From Hormiphora californensis (taxonomy: Eukaryota > Ctenophora > Tentaculata > Cydippida > Pleurobrachiidae), in assembly GCA_020137815.1 (NCBI GenBank), contig CM035361.1, positions 1,959,489-2,023,488 on the forward strand: DNA of 64,000 nt, written 5' to 3'. Below, in pieces: positions 18,725 through 30,440 of this stretch. Position numbers and translations under genes: made by a program. The stretch's first letter is position 1; each line of letters starts with the position of its first letter. Under the pieces are notes generated by a model that was given only the letters and a program-made list of their open reading frames with translations, did not search any database and was not told where the DNA came from.

Positions 18725-21700
18725 ATGTCCACCAACTGCCAATGTGGCTGCGACTTGTTTGAAGATTCGGGAAACTTCACATTTTGCACTCAATGCGGTA
18801 CCCAGACGTCACAGGTAGTTTTTGTCAACAATTAAATCAATAGCTCCATATTATTCATTTTCCACGAAATCACTCCCGTCTACCCCTTCTACTCGAAGCG
18901 ACATTCCTCTCCAGATTGACTTGAAAAATGACGTAAATTTCTCATATTCGGGAAATCTTGTTTCCTCGACGACGAACGTAGCAGGAAAGTATCTTTCAAG
19001 TAAAATCTACTCCTCTGATGGACACACCCCTAGGTAGCTAAAATCATGATGACATCTACAAGAATACCAGCAGAGCACTCTCTGCAACGAACCCAACATG
19101 AATCTACACTGTGTGAACAGGAGAGCACTCTCTCCAGGTGTCTGTGTGTGTGTCGTGCTGAATCTTGTGTTACAGTCAGACCTCGATTTACCGGCCCATC
19201 AGATAAACCTTACGGTAATGGGGTGGCACCCTCCCGAGACCCGAATAGTCCGTTAAACCGGGGTCCGACTGTACTTGCATTGCTTTCTTTGGAGTCTTTC
19301 TCTTACAATGTTCTGCAATCTTCTCTTAATTGAAACATTTGTGTCTTCGTATCTGATGCTAATTATGTAAAAGTATGTTTGCAAACGATATCACTAAATC
19401 GATAATTGCATGGAGAATTGCAATATCCTCCTAACTTCCCCCTTATATATGAAGGAATTGCTGAAGTGGTTGTCTAATTCTAACTTCTCCAGAGCACAGA
19501 AACTCAAACGAATAACTAAACGAATCTACGAGATTTGTGGGAAACTCTCCCTTCCAGAGGGGAACTTGGTTGCCAAAACTGCACTCAATATTTACGAGGA
19601 GTATTTCTTTGAGGAGCGGGCTATAGCAATCAAACTCCTTCAAGTGGTTTACACGGCGTGTGTGGTAAACGATTGCCCTGTTAACCTGAAGGTAAATTTT
19701 GAAAGGGAATGAGAAGTAGGGGATGAGAGAAGTAGAGAAATGGAGGGAGAGAGAGAGGGAGATATGGAAGGGAAGGGAAGGGAAAGAGAGAGCCAGAGTT
19801 AACTAAATGCTTGATAAATTGTTTTGGAAGCCAGATGTGAGGGAGAGAGTCGAGAGAGGGAGAGAGAGAGTACCATTAGAAGTACAGAGTACACTGCAAT
19901 TTGTCGTTCTGTACACGCATGTCTGTGTAAATTAAATAACTGCCCACAAGTAGAATATAATACTTTCGAGTAGGGATCTACAGATCTGCAAATTAAGCCT
20001 CATTCGGCTGTTGCCAGTTTATTAAAGGTTAAAGTCCATATTTACTTATATTTCAGGACATCAGAAAACACCTAAGAACCGGTAGAAAGGCGAACGCTCA
20101 GGGTAGTATCCATGCACTTTCATTCTGCCGACGATATCTCAGCAAGTGCGACCTTGAAAAGAAGCCTCAATTTGGGCGCCTGGCAGATTACATGGATTTA
20201 GAGAAATCAGGCGTGGTACCGGAGGGAAAATCTAGTGTTTTTATGAAAGAGTACGGGGAGCTCAAGGAAATCGTACAAGCATTCATACGAACAAGCTTGG
20301 TAGGTACAATTGAATAAAAACGTGTTCTTTGATATTGCAAGTTTTTGCATTTTCCCTTATTTCAGCAAACCACGACGCGGGATAAATATGTGTTTGTTAT
20401 AAGCACCCTGATAAGCTACAAACACCACACTGGTCAAGATCACACTCCACATATGGTTGATAGGTGGTTCAATAATACCGCTAAAGAAAAGTAAGAATCA
20501 ATAGATATAATATCAGTAGTTATTTTTAATTTTGGTTTCACAAACCTAATGATTCCTGGTTTTAGTTTTCTGAAGACTTACTTGGCTGTGATGAAGTCCT
20601 TGGAGGCACACGCAGCTAAACGGTTACCATGGCTACAGAGGAGCAAGGTTAGTGTTTGATTTCCGTAAAGGTTTTTAGAGATCTGATTTTGGTAATAAAA
20701 GTGTTAAATTGTAAATGGACAAGCAAGGTTATGATTTACTAGATAGGAAACGAACTGAAACACAAAAGCTTGCCCTGCTTTTATGAACAGATACGCCCAT
20801 TGTTTAGCTAGCTGAACGAGGTTTTACTCTTTCCCATGAATTAACCGACCCATAAAGTTTTCCCCAATTACTCCATCCCGCAGACACAAATACATTTTAC
20901 TTGTAGTTCTCCAATACCTACCGACACAGTTAGGTGTAGACCAGGTCCTGCTTTCCAAGCATTCAATGAATCCGGTACTTTCTTTGCCCGTGCTTTTCAT
21001 GCAATTAACTTTCATCACTGTCCCTATCGGCTGAATCTGGGTGATTCCATACTGGGAGGATTCAGGGCACGCAACAACTAGAAAATAAAAGGGATTTAGA
21101 ATGTGGAGTGGTAGATATTTGGAGGGTAGGAAGGGTAGTCATTTGTAAACATTAAACATATCTAAAGAATTTACCTCGCATCTTCTTTGTGCCCTTATCA
21201 ATACCAGTAAGCTTCAGTTTTCCTTTTGATTCTCCTGACCAAAGGTCCACACAGCTTTGTCTAAAATCTTCATTATTAGGATGGCTATTTTCGAAGATGT
21301 ACTCCAGTACTTTCAGCCCATTACAATGGATCTGCAGCCCATCTGGACTTTTAGTAATCCTCCAAGTTTTAATCGTGTCTGGGATGGTTGCTGGAAAGGG
21401 TTCAAAGCCCCATGTTACTCCAGTACACTGCCCGATAGAGTACTTGAACCCACCGCTTCCCTTTACAATGGCAACCTCACGTCTGTAGAACTTGATGGAA
21501 ATCTTTCCATCATTGTCTGCTAGGAGCTCAACAGGAAAAGAGTCGCTAATCGTTTCTTCAATTTCTCTGGTGTCACTCCACTCTGAAACATAGAACAATA
21601 ATTTAAATGGGGGAAGCTTCAAACAACCTATTATACATACCCGGGTACTTGTGCTAATGGCACAACGTCATATTCTTCTGCACCTAGTTAACGAAATTTC

Positions 21701-24700
21701 CCTCCCCAATGATCTACCCAACCCATGACGTTTCTCCAAATTATACCACCAACCTGACACAAATTGTGTGTATACAATACCTGTAGGTAGGTGTTGGTCA
21801 ACGCATTTAGGTTTAGACCAAGTCCTGTTTTCTAAACATTCGATGGTTCCGGTACTTTCTTTGCCCGTGCTTTTTCCGCAATTAACTTTCATCACTGTCC
21901 CTATCGGCTGGATCTGGGTGATTCCATACTGGGATGATTCAGGGCACGCAACAACTAGAAAAGGGAAATAAAGAGGGGGGGTGGTTAAAATATGGACAAG
22001 TAGATATGTACAGTGTACACTACCCACTCGTCAGGGAAAGTAAATCGGAGTCCAGTAAATCAAGGTTTAAAAATGTTAAAAATAAAAAGTATTTTACCTC
22101 GTATCTTCTTTGTACCCAGGTCAATTTTCCTAATCATCAGTTGTCCTTCAGACTCTCCTGACCAAAGGGTCAGGCAGCGTGTGCTATATAATTGGCCATT
22201 TTCAAAGATGTAGTCTAGTACTTTCAGTCCATTACAATGGATCTGAAGTCCATCTCGACTCTTAGTGATCCTCCAAAGTCTCTCCGTGTCTGGGATTGCT
22301 TCTTGGAAGGGTTCCCACCCAGATTGCCACACTTTCCAAGTACAAAACCTTATCGAGTACTTGACCGCACCGTTAACAAAATTAATTCCAACCGAACGTA
22401 ATTCAGTGCCCTTCCCGTACATACTGATTGAAACCTTTTTTTCATTAGCTAGAACCTCCACAGGAAAGGTATCACTAAGAATTCCTCCGATTTTCTCATC
22501 TTCGTTTGGCTTTTGACGTTCCCTCCACTCTAAAATTGAAATTAAACATTTGTATTAGGAATGGTTAATCGGGGTCCGGTAAATCGGGGTCCAACTGTAA
22601 TTAGATATTTACCTGCATAACTAAATAATTGTTTTAAAATTTACCTGTTGGTATGTCTGCAGACACCGTCAAAATAATTAGTGCAATACCAATTAGCATC
22701 CAATGCTTTGCCATGTCTCTGTGTTTAGTAGAATTTTGTTTAGTTCATGCAATGAGCATTTATTCTCCCCTTTATCTCGCAAAAAACTTCAAACTAGAAG
22801 ATAATTATTTTATCGAGCATGCCGCATGGAATTCGAACGTTGACGCCTAGTATTACGTACGTGAGGTCAAAGTATTAAGGTGATCATACTATGAGCTACA
22901 ACAAACATAAGGGATGTGGACAAAATAATAAAGGACCAGGGATCTCAAGCGATTTTAAAGTAACAAAGACAACGAACTGAAAACTCTGTGTGTGGTGGAC
23001 GATTATAGAATGGTGAGGGAGAGCGAGAGAGCGAGAGAGAGACATGATTTAGGAAAAGGGGAGGACAGGAGGAGGACCTTGTGGAGCAGGCAATAAATGA
23101 GCTCTCCCTCCCTCCCTGTAGGGAAGGGGAGGAGGCGTAATGGCTCCCATTTCTCAAACCAAGCACAGCATCTTTGGGCAGTTTAAAATAGAATGTCTCT
23201 CTCTCTCTAGTACAGTCTAACAAGATTTTTCTCTCCAATATATTTGGTATTTATCTCTCCTCTCTATTCAGCTTATATCAGAGAACGCTTTGAATTCTTT
23301 TTCCCTTTCCCCATGCCTAGGCAGGCAGAGCGGAGGCAGAGCGTTATTGAGGGAGAGCCACCAGTATGGATTATCATGCGCTCCCTAGTCTTACCCCAAT
23401 TATAATAGCTATTTAATTATAGCTAGGGATAAAAGGGATCTACATTCTTCGCAGCGTTCTGATATACTATCAGAAGTGGTTGATATCAAAAAACAAGCAT
23501 ACCCCTTTTCAAAGGATTAGTGGGGCTTCCTTTGCGCTTGCCTGCGCTGTCATAAAATTTATATGATCTCGGATGATCTCTAAAAGTTAAAAGATCTATC
23601 TCTTTCAGCAAACATCATTCTTTGCTCGGAAGTTGGACATCATTCTACAACACAAGCATCTCCTTGGGTGCTCCTCCGGGTCTTCTAACCAGAACTCCTC
23701 ATCACAACTCAAGATTGTTCCAACTCCTCCACCAGCAGCCCTTGATACGTCTTTAGAATCATCACCTGTGAAGAGGGAAGGGGGTATGGAGGTGGAGAGG
23801 GATGAAAAGGGAGAACAAGGTAAGGAATAATTTCATTTTTGTTTCTTTAATTCTACTACAACTTAGTATCAAATTTGTCCCTCTCTCAGCTCCCTCCCTC
23901 ACATTGTTTAACCCCCTATATTTCTTCCCCTGTATTTCTATTTCTGTCCAGGTGTACCAAGTGCAATTATTAAAGATGAGATCTGGACTCTGCTCCTTCG
24001 GAATGGTGTCAGTTTTACCAGCGTGAAATCTGCAGAGAAAACAGTAAACAAGTATGAACAATACAATAAACAGCGGCCAGAATCAAGATTAAAATCAATT
24101 CGTTCACAATCATGTGTTACTTCAAGACCATCTCAACAGTGTAATCACAGCGTCACTACACAAAGTTTAATACTATCACCAGATGAAACACTGAGCCAGT
24201 GCAATCATAAATCTGCGAAATGTGTGCTTGTTTTAGGCCAAATTAATGATGCAATGGTTCCATGTTCAAATTCATCCATTTAGTATTTCAGTTTTTAACC
24301 AACTCCCACTGCACAGTTTATGTAGTTCTTTAACGTAACGCCACATTACAACTATCATACCATTCTCTCGCCCCACACGTATTTAGAATACATGTACAGT
24401 CGGACCCCGATTTAGTGGCCCCCGATTTATTGGCACCCCGATTTAGTGGCAGGATTTTTTTCCCCGATATAGGAAGTTAACATTATTTGACCCCGATTTA
24501 GTGGCACCCCGATTTAGTGGCAGGATTTTTTCCCCCGAGGATGCCACTAAATCGGGGTCCGACTGTACAAACAAGTCATAATCCCTCTTTTCTTCCACTC
24601 TCAGGATGTAGAATCTCCTAAATCCTAATTAGACTCCTAAATCCTAACTAATCCCACTCTCAGAATGTACCAGTTGTTGTATCACTACCAGTTACATCTC

Positions 24701-25491
24701 CTAAATCCTAATTAATCCCTCTCTCAACTCTCAGAATGTACCAGTTGTTGTACCACTACCAGTTACATCACCATTGTGAGGCCTTCCCTGGATCCGTAGT
24801 GGCTGCTCTGGCCCACCAATGTGCCAGTATTTACGAATCTAAGGTATGAGAATACAGATGTAGACTTTTCTGTTACAGTTTTTAAACTTTTGAATAATCT
24901 AATGTGTGTAGCTCTGCAATCAAAAACCCTATTATAATTCCCGTCCCTCGCAGATTCAATCTAATAATCATTTCTCTTTTTAGATTCCATCCCTGACCGT
25001 GGTGTTCCCATCATATTCCTATATCATCGAGATGGACCACCTGATCAGACTAACAGTTATCAAGATGGTCCTGGTGTTCTGTCCTGATGAGCTGCCCTGG
25101 GAGATGAAGAGCAGTGAAGTGTGCTCCAGGTATTACCATATTTAGACATAACACCATATATGGGCATAACACCATATATGGGCATAATACCATATATATG
25201 CGGGTACATAAAACCAAAGAAAATTGTATACCTTGTTTAGGCATCATACCATCTCAACCCCATCTCAACAATTACAATTTAACCTTCATTTTCCATTTCA
25301 GAGTTCTCCAAGAGATTCCCACATACTACGCCAGATTGGTGAAGTCACGTGCCCTTCGTGACATTATCCCTGCGGAGAGATCTACCACTCCAAATAACCG
25401 GTCCCTGCTTATGGAACAATCCCTCTTTTTCAACAACAACAACAACATCAGATGCCCTTCCCAACTAACGAACTTTCAACTGATGAAATAG
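18725..25491 (+). CDS. TFIIB-like zinc-ribbon / cyclin-fold protein (identity uncertain)
   Basis: Exon model: 18725-18814, 19455-19691, 20057-20299, 20366-20490, 20566-20647, 23609-23819, 23952-24051, 24735-24843, 24984-25129, 25302-25491. The lengths sum to 1533 nt (510 residues) with consistent phases. Exon 1 encodes NCQCGC...CTQCG, a small zinc ribbon. Exon 2 and the start of exon 3 read as a TFIIB-type cyclin repeat (LPEGNLVAKTALNIYEEYF, then CPVNLKDIRKHL). This order (ribbon then cyclin fold) is that of the TFIIB, BRF and TAF1B families, so a role in RNA polymerase I or III initiation is possible. I could not decide between a BRF2- or TAF1B-like protein and something new. Residues about 258-325 are a low-complexity Ser/Pro linker. 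Exons could be missing between 18814 and 19455. The C-terminus may carry a frameshift (see findings). An antisense gene sits in the 2.96-kb intron 5. Confidence 0.5.
19173..19271. mobile_element. Pogo/Tigger-like MITE, copy 3 (diverged)
   Basis: TA-flanked, ends CAGTCAGACCTCGATTTACC and GGGTCCGACTG. It lacks most of the internal repeat seen in copies 2 and 4. Confidence 0.7.
20824..22714 (-). CDS. Secreted sushi (CCP) protein with two unknown-domain/sushi pairs, nested antisense
   Basis: Exons in transcription order: 22714-22645, 22529-22098, 21954-21781, 21582-21175, 21077-20824 (TAA). Total 1338 nt, 445 residues. The first exon encodes MAKHWMLIGIALIILTVSA, a clear signal peptide. Then follow two copies of a 136-144-residue domain I do not recognise (hallmarks EWxxxR, SDxFPVE, a WRITKS motif, GLQIHCNGLKVL and LWSGES). 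Each copy is followed by a one-exon sushi domain with four cysteines and a W between the last two (VACPESSQYG, KVNC, IEC, TW, C). All internal introns are phase 1, the pattern that lets exon pairs be shuffled. The second pair looks like a recent duplication of the first. An extracellular adhesion or immune role is possible. The last exon may instead splice at GTAGGT near 20926. Confidence 0.75.
24397..24565. mobile_element. Pogo/Tigger-like MITE, copy 4
   Basis: TA-flanked, ends CAGTCGGACCCCGATTTAGT and its inverted copy. The internal CCCCGATTTAGTGGCA block is tandemly repeated, so this copy is longer (169 bp) than the others. Confidence 0.8.
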
Positions 25492-25497
25492 ACAGTA

Positions 25498-25697
25498 AAG
25501 TTGGCCTTGTTGCCTCGACATCATCATCATCATCATCTTCATCATCATCATCATCATTATCTTCTTCGTTACCACATTCTTCAGAGGTATTCACGGAACA
25601 CTGTGGCAGTCTGGTTCAGGAGATTGTGCAGATACTAAACACTCTCTCCGGGGTGAGGGGTAGAGTGAGTAAGAGCGAGGGTTATAGTATGGTATAG
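25498..25697 (+). CDS. Coding-like frame downstream of the zinc-ribbon gene (possible C-terminus after a frameshift)
   Basis: In the +1 frame relative to the last exon, an open frame continues from a (CAA)n run through NELSTDEIDSK, a poly-Ser tract and CGSLVQEIVQILNTL to a stop at 25695-25697. It may be the true C-terminus if one base is missing in the T run near 25426-25430, or if an intron near 25400 is used. It may equally be untranslated. Confidence 0.3.
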
Positions 25698-26063
25698 TGT
25701 GTACTACTTGTGTGGTGTTTTGATAAGGATGCATAATGTGTTGATAGCCATAATTTGAGGGTAAAAAGGGGAGTGGGTTTCACAGGGTGATATAACGATG
25801 TCGTATTATTGGTGATTTTTTCATAATACATAAAGTAAAACCGGGGTCGATTTGTTGTTTCACGAAACTAATTTTTTAACGTTTTTAACCATTGTAAACT
25901 CTTGAAAACAACTTTATTTATTTTAAACTTGTTGTTTTTTTGTTTCCCAGAACACTTCCGATCCCCCAAACTTACCGGATTATCTAATCACCAATTATTA
26001 ACCTCACTGTTCTAGTTAGTGTTACTAATCACACTGTTAATTATAGTTAGTGTTTGTTAAGTT

Positions 26064-29000
26064 ATGAACAAAGACGAATCAGACCGGTGTATAGCGATTG
26101 CGAGGCGTTGTATTGACGCTGGGAACCTTGAAAAAGCTAGGAAGTTCCTCAACAAATCACTTACCCTACACGATAACGAACAAGCTAAGGGTAAGTTGTA
26201 GATAAATAATGCAACCTAAATTAGACCACAGGCTTGTGCTTTTCTCATGGTCATAGCTCCAATCCCTGATTGAAGTTCAACCGATCAACCCCGATTTATC
26301 CGCCAGATTGAAGAGTGGGAGAGAGAGTCTTCAATGAAGACCAATATCATGAATATCACACCCTTTTCCCAGGTCTCCTCGCGAAGTTATCAGAACCCTG
26401 TAACTCCAGTTCGAATGGCCCTAGCAGCAGCAGTAATGGTCCCAGTACCCCGACCACGTCATCAGATAGTGTTCCTAACGGGGGAGGGACGAGAAGGAGA
26501 AAACAGGAGGACACTGGGGGAGATAAGGGGAAGGAAGTGACGTCAGAAATGAGGGAGGCCGTCGGAAAGTGAGTGCTTGAGATTTTGGGGTTCATTTTAT
26601 CTTTTGTAATATAGTCGAATTTTTTAATCAAGGGACAGGGGCCGCGCATTTACAAAAGTCTTTTTGCGTGTGCTAAACGTTTTCGCTCATATCTCCCGTT
26701 CCTGATAAGATAAAGACTTGATCTTGGTTGCGTTGAAAAGGTCTTAAAATTATCTTTCCAACGCTTCCAAGTTCAAGTCTTAAGATTGCCAGGAACTTGA
26801 TATCGATTATCACGCGCAAATACAAAGCCGCGCGAACCCTCTGAATGCGCGGCCCCCTGTCCCTTGATTAAAAAATTCGACTTTAGCTGAAAGTTAACAA
26901 TTTAGAAAATTGTTGTTTCGGTTTTGGGATCTAGGGAAATAGGAAAAAGAGGATTGAGTAGTTGTTTGTTATTTTACCAAATGATCTCATTCTGCAGGGT
27001 AAAAGGAAAGAAAGATTACTACGAAATATTGGGATCCACAAAAACAGCAACAGATAGTGAACTAAAGAAAGCTTATAGGAAACTAGCTCTTGCCCTTCAT
27101 CCTGATAAGAATTGTGCGCCTGGTGCTAATGAGGCATTTAAAGGTAATAATTGTACTTGATCTACCGACCCCTCACAGAGCACACTGAAATAAAATGCGG
27201 TGTGAGCCATACAAGTTTGTACTTCTTAAAGTCATCCCATTATCATCGTGATTATTGAGTACCAAATCACCAAACATGGTCACATTAATTCGGAAGTCTT
27301 TCAGAGAGTTTTACTGATTGTTCCCCTCTTTATCAGCGGTGGGTAATGCCTATGCAGTGTTATCTAACGAGGACAAGAGAGCAGCATATGATAGGTACGG
27401 CCCGGATGAGGACAGTGGGGGGAGTGGGCATCACTATCATAGTAGCGGAGGGGGACGGAGACATCGGTATCACCATGAAGAAGGTGAGAGAGAATGAGAT
27501 ACTTTTGATACTTTCAAGAAGTTTTCCATTTATCAGAGCGTCATCCGTTCGTCGAACCACCATGGTAGAAAGAGGGAGAGGGGAGAGAGAGTTGACAACT
27601 TTTGTATAAAACATTAGCGTGATCTTTATTAGAAGACATATCTAACATGTTGACGTTGTATTTAACACGACTGTTCCTCTCCCCAGATATATCACCAGAG
27701 GATCTATTTAACATGTTCTTTGGTGGAATGCAGCCTAGTTATCGGGGAGGTCGAGGGGGTGGACGGCAGTTTTATTATCGAGATCAACGGACAGGCGGCA
27801 CTTCGCAAAACAACGAAACTGCTAATGTAAGTTGACACGGTTATCGATAAGTTCAATCTTTGGATGTAGTACTGTAACAGTGCTGCTTGTAGTCGTATTA
27901 CCGTAATGGAAATACAGTAATGAGACACGTACGTTGCATAACGCGCAGCAAAACGTGCATGTGTTCAGCACGTACTAGCACCCTGATTGGCCACGGTTGC
28001 GCGTCGTCTTACTGTATCTCCGTTTTCCATTACCGTTTTCCCACTACAAGCGACCGTGTAACAGATGTGTTGAATTCATCACAAATCTAGTTATCTAATT
28101 AGCCGATAATCTAATTAGCTAATTACACCTTTATTCCAGCTCTAATCTAGTTATCTAATTAGCTAATTACTCCTTCAGTTGTTATCCTCACTGATCCAGA
28201 TGTCCCCGTTAATCCTCCTTATCGTTATGTCAATGCTCAGCTCATTTTTTAGTGAAGAACCACCCTACAACTTCCAAAGAAATGGGTGAGAAGGAATGGG
28301 GTTTTGTAATATCCCGGGTTATGGGGAGGAAGGGCAGAGCAAGGGATGGGAGTATAATTTTTTCCCTGCCCGGGTGAATGCCGAAGGCATTCACCCGGAT
28401 GCCTTTTTACTTTGTAAAAAGGCATAGCAGGGTTAGAATTCGAAAACGACATTTTGGTATACTAACTAATCGGTAGAGGGACACTTTCGTTGCGAGGGGC
28501 AACCTCGCGGTGCGCGCGATCTGACACTTGCGGAGTAAAATGCATGCGCGCAAACAATTGAAATTTAATGAGGGGCACACGGCTATAAACTGTAACGCGC
28601 GGCAAAATTTGTTTTATATCGGCCGCACGTTTTGATTGGGGAAAATGGAGAAATTGAAAAATCTGTTCTGCGTTTTGTTCAAAAATTCGAAAAACACAAA
28701 TCCCCATTTTGCGGACAGCTTACTCGTTGGGCGAGTTGAATGGCAAATCGAAGAGGGCAGGGAAACGTAGCATTATGGATACATAATGCAAATAATTCTT
28801 GTTCATGTTCATGTTATGGGCTGAGGGAGGGGAAACGGATTTTTACTTGAGTTTACCAACTGACGGACCCCTTTATCTTTAATTTATATTATTACTAAAA
28901 GCTAACCCGTATCTTTGTCTCAGTAACTATAAAGTGGAGCGGCACACATCGTGGAATGATATCAAATATTACGTTACTGTAAGTGCAACGTTCTGTATTC

Positions 29001-30440
29001 TGTATTTAGTTTGTGTGTAGGGGTCACCACACACCAAAGTTAAAATTAAAATTAAAATTTGACGTTTTTGGTCATAACTCTCCCATTTCTTGGCAAAATT
29101 GCTTCATTTTGTGCTTTTTGGAAAGAGGGCATCGAGCCCGTTCTAAAGAGCTCAAGAAACTTAAAATCGGCGCAAAGTGCGCGGCGTTAAGGCGCATAAT
29201 GCGCGTGTTAAAATTTTAAAATTTTTTAACTTTGGTGTGTGGTGACCCTAGAGTGTTTAGTTAATGCTTAAACTATTGAAAGTCAACATAAGATTAAACG
29301 ATCCTACTACTAAAAATACTACAGTCGGACGGACCCCGATTTAACGGTACCCTCGGGGGAAAGGGTTTTGTCCGTTAAATCGGGGTGTCCGCTAAATCGG
29401 GGTCAAAAACTGTTAATTTCCTATATCGGGGGGAAGATTATAACCTTGTTCCTTTTTTCAGAGTGATTTTACCAATAAGTACTCGGAACAAAAGATACTA
29501 CACTTTGATTATGATATTGAACGAGAATACAGGAACGACTTACAGATAAAGTGTATAAACAACAGCCGAAGAAGTAAGTGGTTCACCATCCCATTTTCCT
29601 ATTTTTAGTGTCTCTGATCATTTCTATTCGTGATATGGTATTGTGCTGCTGAAGCTGTAGCCTTGCTGAGCCGTGACGGGTAGCAACCAGCTGTACACCT
29701 TTTTGTATTCTCGTCATATTTTACACTTCTCTCATCCCCATTCTTCTCTCTCTTCAACCAGCCGTCTTCTCTCGGTGTAGCGTTGCGCGCAAAACAAAGT
29801 AGCGCGCGCTGCCCTTCTTAAGACAAAAGTACACCATTTCAGCATTTAGCTTTCCTCCTTCCCTATGCGCGTTACTACTGAAATGTACACACACGACGTA
29901 CATCCACTCATATCGAGATTTTGTGTAAAGTCTGCATACCCATTTCCGTTATTATTAGCCTGGATTTTTACACACACGCTCCTCTCCTGTATTATTTGGT
30001 AGTTTACCAAATAATATAGTTTGGGAAGAGCTGTGTCGCGAGACATGTCATCTGAGCTCTAGGAGCATGAATCACACTAAATTCATGAAAAGACTGGGAA
30101 CATTTCGGGCATGTTGAAGCATGGAGCGTGACTGTTCCCAATGAAGCATGAAGCATCTCTGCAGCAGCTGTGTATTCAACTTCGAAGAATCTGATTTTCA
30201 GCGTGACTACATTTTCAGTGTTTTGTATGGATTCGTGTTTAAATGTTTTAACTGTTACGTGCTTTCACTTTTAAATAACTTTCAATATTTCATAATCCAA
30301 TATTTTCAGAGGAGCAATTGATGTACCAGTTTAGGGTGACGGGAAACAGCAGATACAAAGATTACGCCGAGGCTATGGATTTAGCGCCATGTAACGATTA
30401 TCGAAGTTTTAAACTCCCAAAAACACTAAATCGGCCATAA
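26064..30440 (+). CDS. DNAJB12/DNAJB14-type ER-membrane J-domain co-chaperone
   Basis: Nine exons: 26064-26190, 26373-26568, 26998-27143, 27337-27483, 27687-27826, 28179-28285, 28924-28978, 29462-29573, 30310-30440. Total 1161 nt, 386 residues, close to the ~375 of vertebrate DNAJB12. The N-terminus [18 protein letters not shown] matches the family start. The J domain is at about 110-175 ([25 protein letters not shown] with the HPD triad). Then a Gly/His-rich linker and [14 protein letters not shown], a family signature. One membrane helix is encoded by exon 6 ([20 protein letters not shown]), followed by a C-terminal domain facing the ER lumen. Known role of the family: recruiting Hsp70 for folding and ER-associated degradation of membrane proteins. 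A possible AATAAA polyadenylation signal lies near 30838. Confidence 0.93.
26612..26883 (+). mobile_element. 272-bp Tc1/mariner-like MITE, copy B
   Basis: Opposite-orientation sister of 15736-16007, with the same length, the same ~28-bp inverted ends and TA on both sides (26610-26611, 26884-26885). It lies in intron 2 of the J-protein gene. Confidence 0.88.
27886..28050. mobile_element. MITE-like inverted-repeat element in J-protein intron 5
   Basis: Ends CTTGTAGTCG...TACCGTAATGGAAAT and the matching inverted stretch ATTTCC-like...ACTACAAG. Arms of about 45 bp with small gaps. The centre is CG-rich (ACGCGCAGC, GCGCGTCGTC). Confidence 0.65.
28363..28432. repeat. Double hairpin
   Basis: Two adjacent stem-loops: GGGTGAATGCC/GGCATTCACCC around GAA, then ATGCCTTTTTAC/GTAAAAAGGCAT around TTT. 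Both are enclosed by CCCTGC and GCAGGG. They lie in J-protein intron 6. Confidence 0.75.
29018..29250. mobile_element. TA-flanked MITE in J-protein intron 7
   Basis: Ends GGGGTCACCACACACCAAAG with TTAAAA and the inverted copy finishing CTTTGGTGTGTGGTGACCC. TA is present at both outer edges. About 230 bp, no coding capacity. Confidence 0.8.
29322..29440. mobile_element. Pogo/Tigger-like MITE, copy 5 (3' truncated)
   Basis: Starts TA|CAGTCGGACGGACCCCG and carries the shared TTAATTTCCTATATCGGGGG, but the right inverted end is missing. It lies directly upstream of the acceptor of J-protein exon 8. Confidence 0.7.

Noticed and set aside
24052-24283. Read-through extension of the exon at 23952 to a stop at 24283
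   Set aside because: A GTATGA donor at 24052 has the right phase to join the exon at 24735, giving a longer protein. The read-through could still be an alternative terminal exon.
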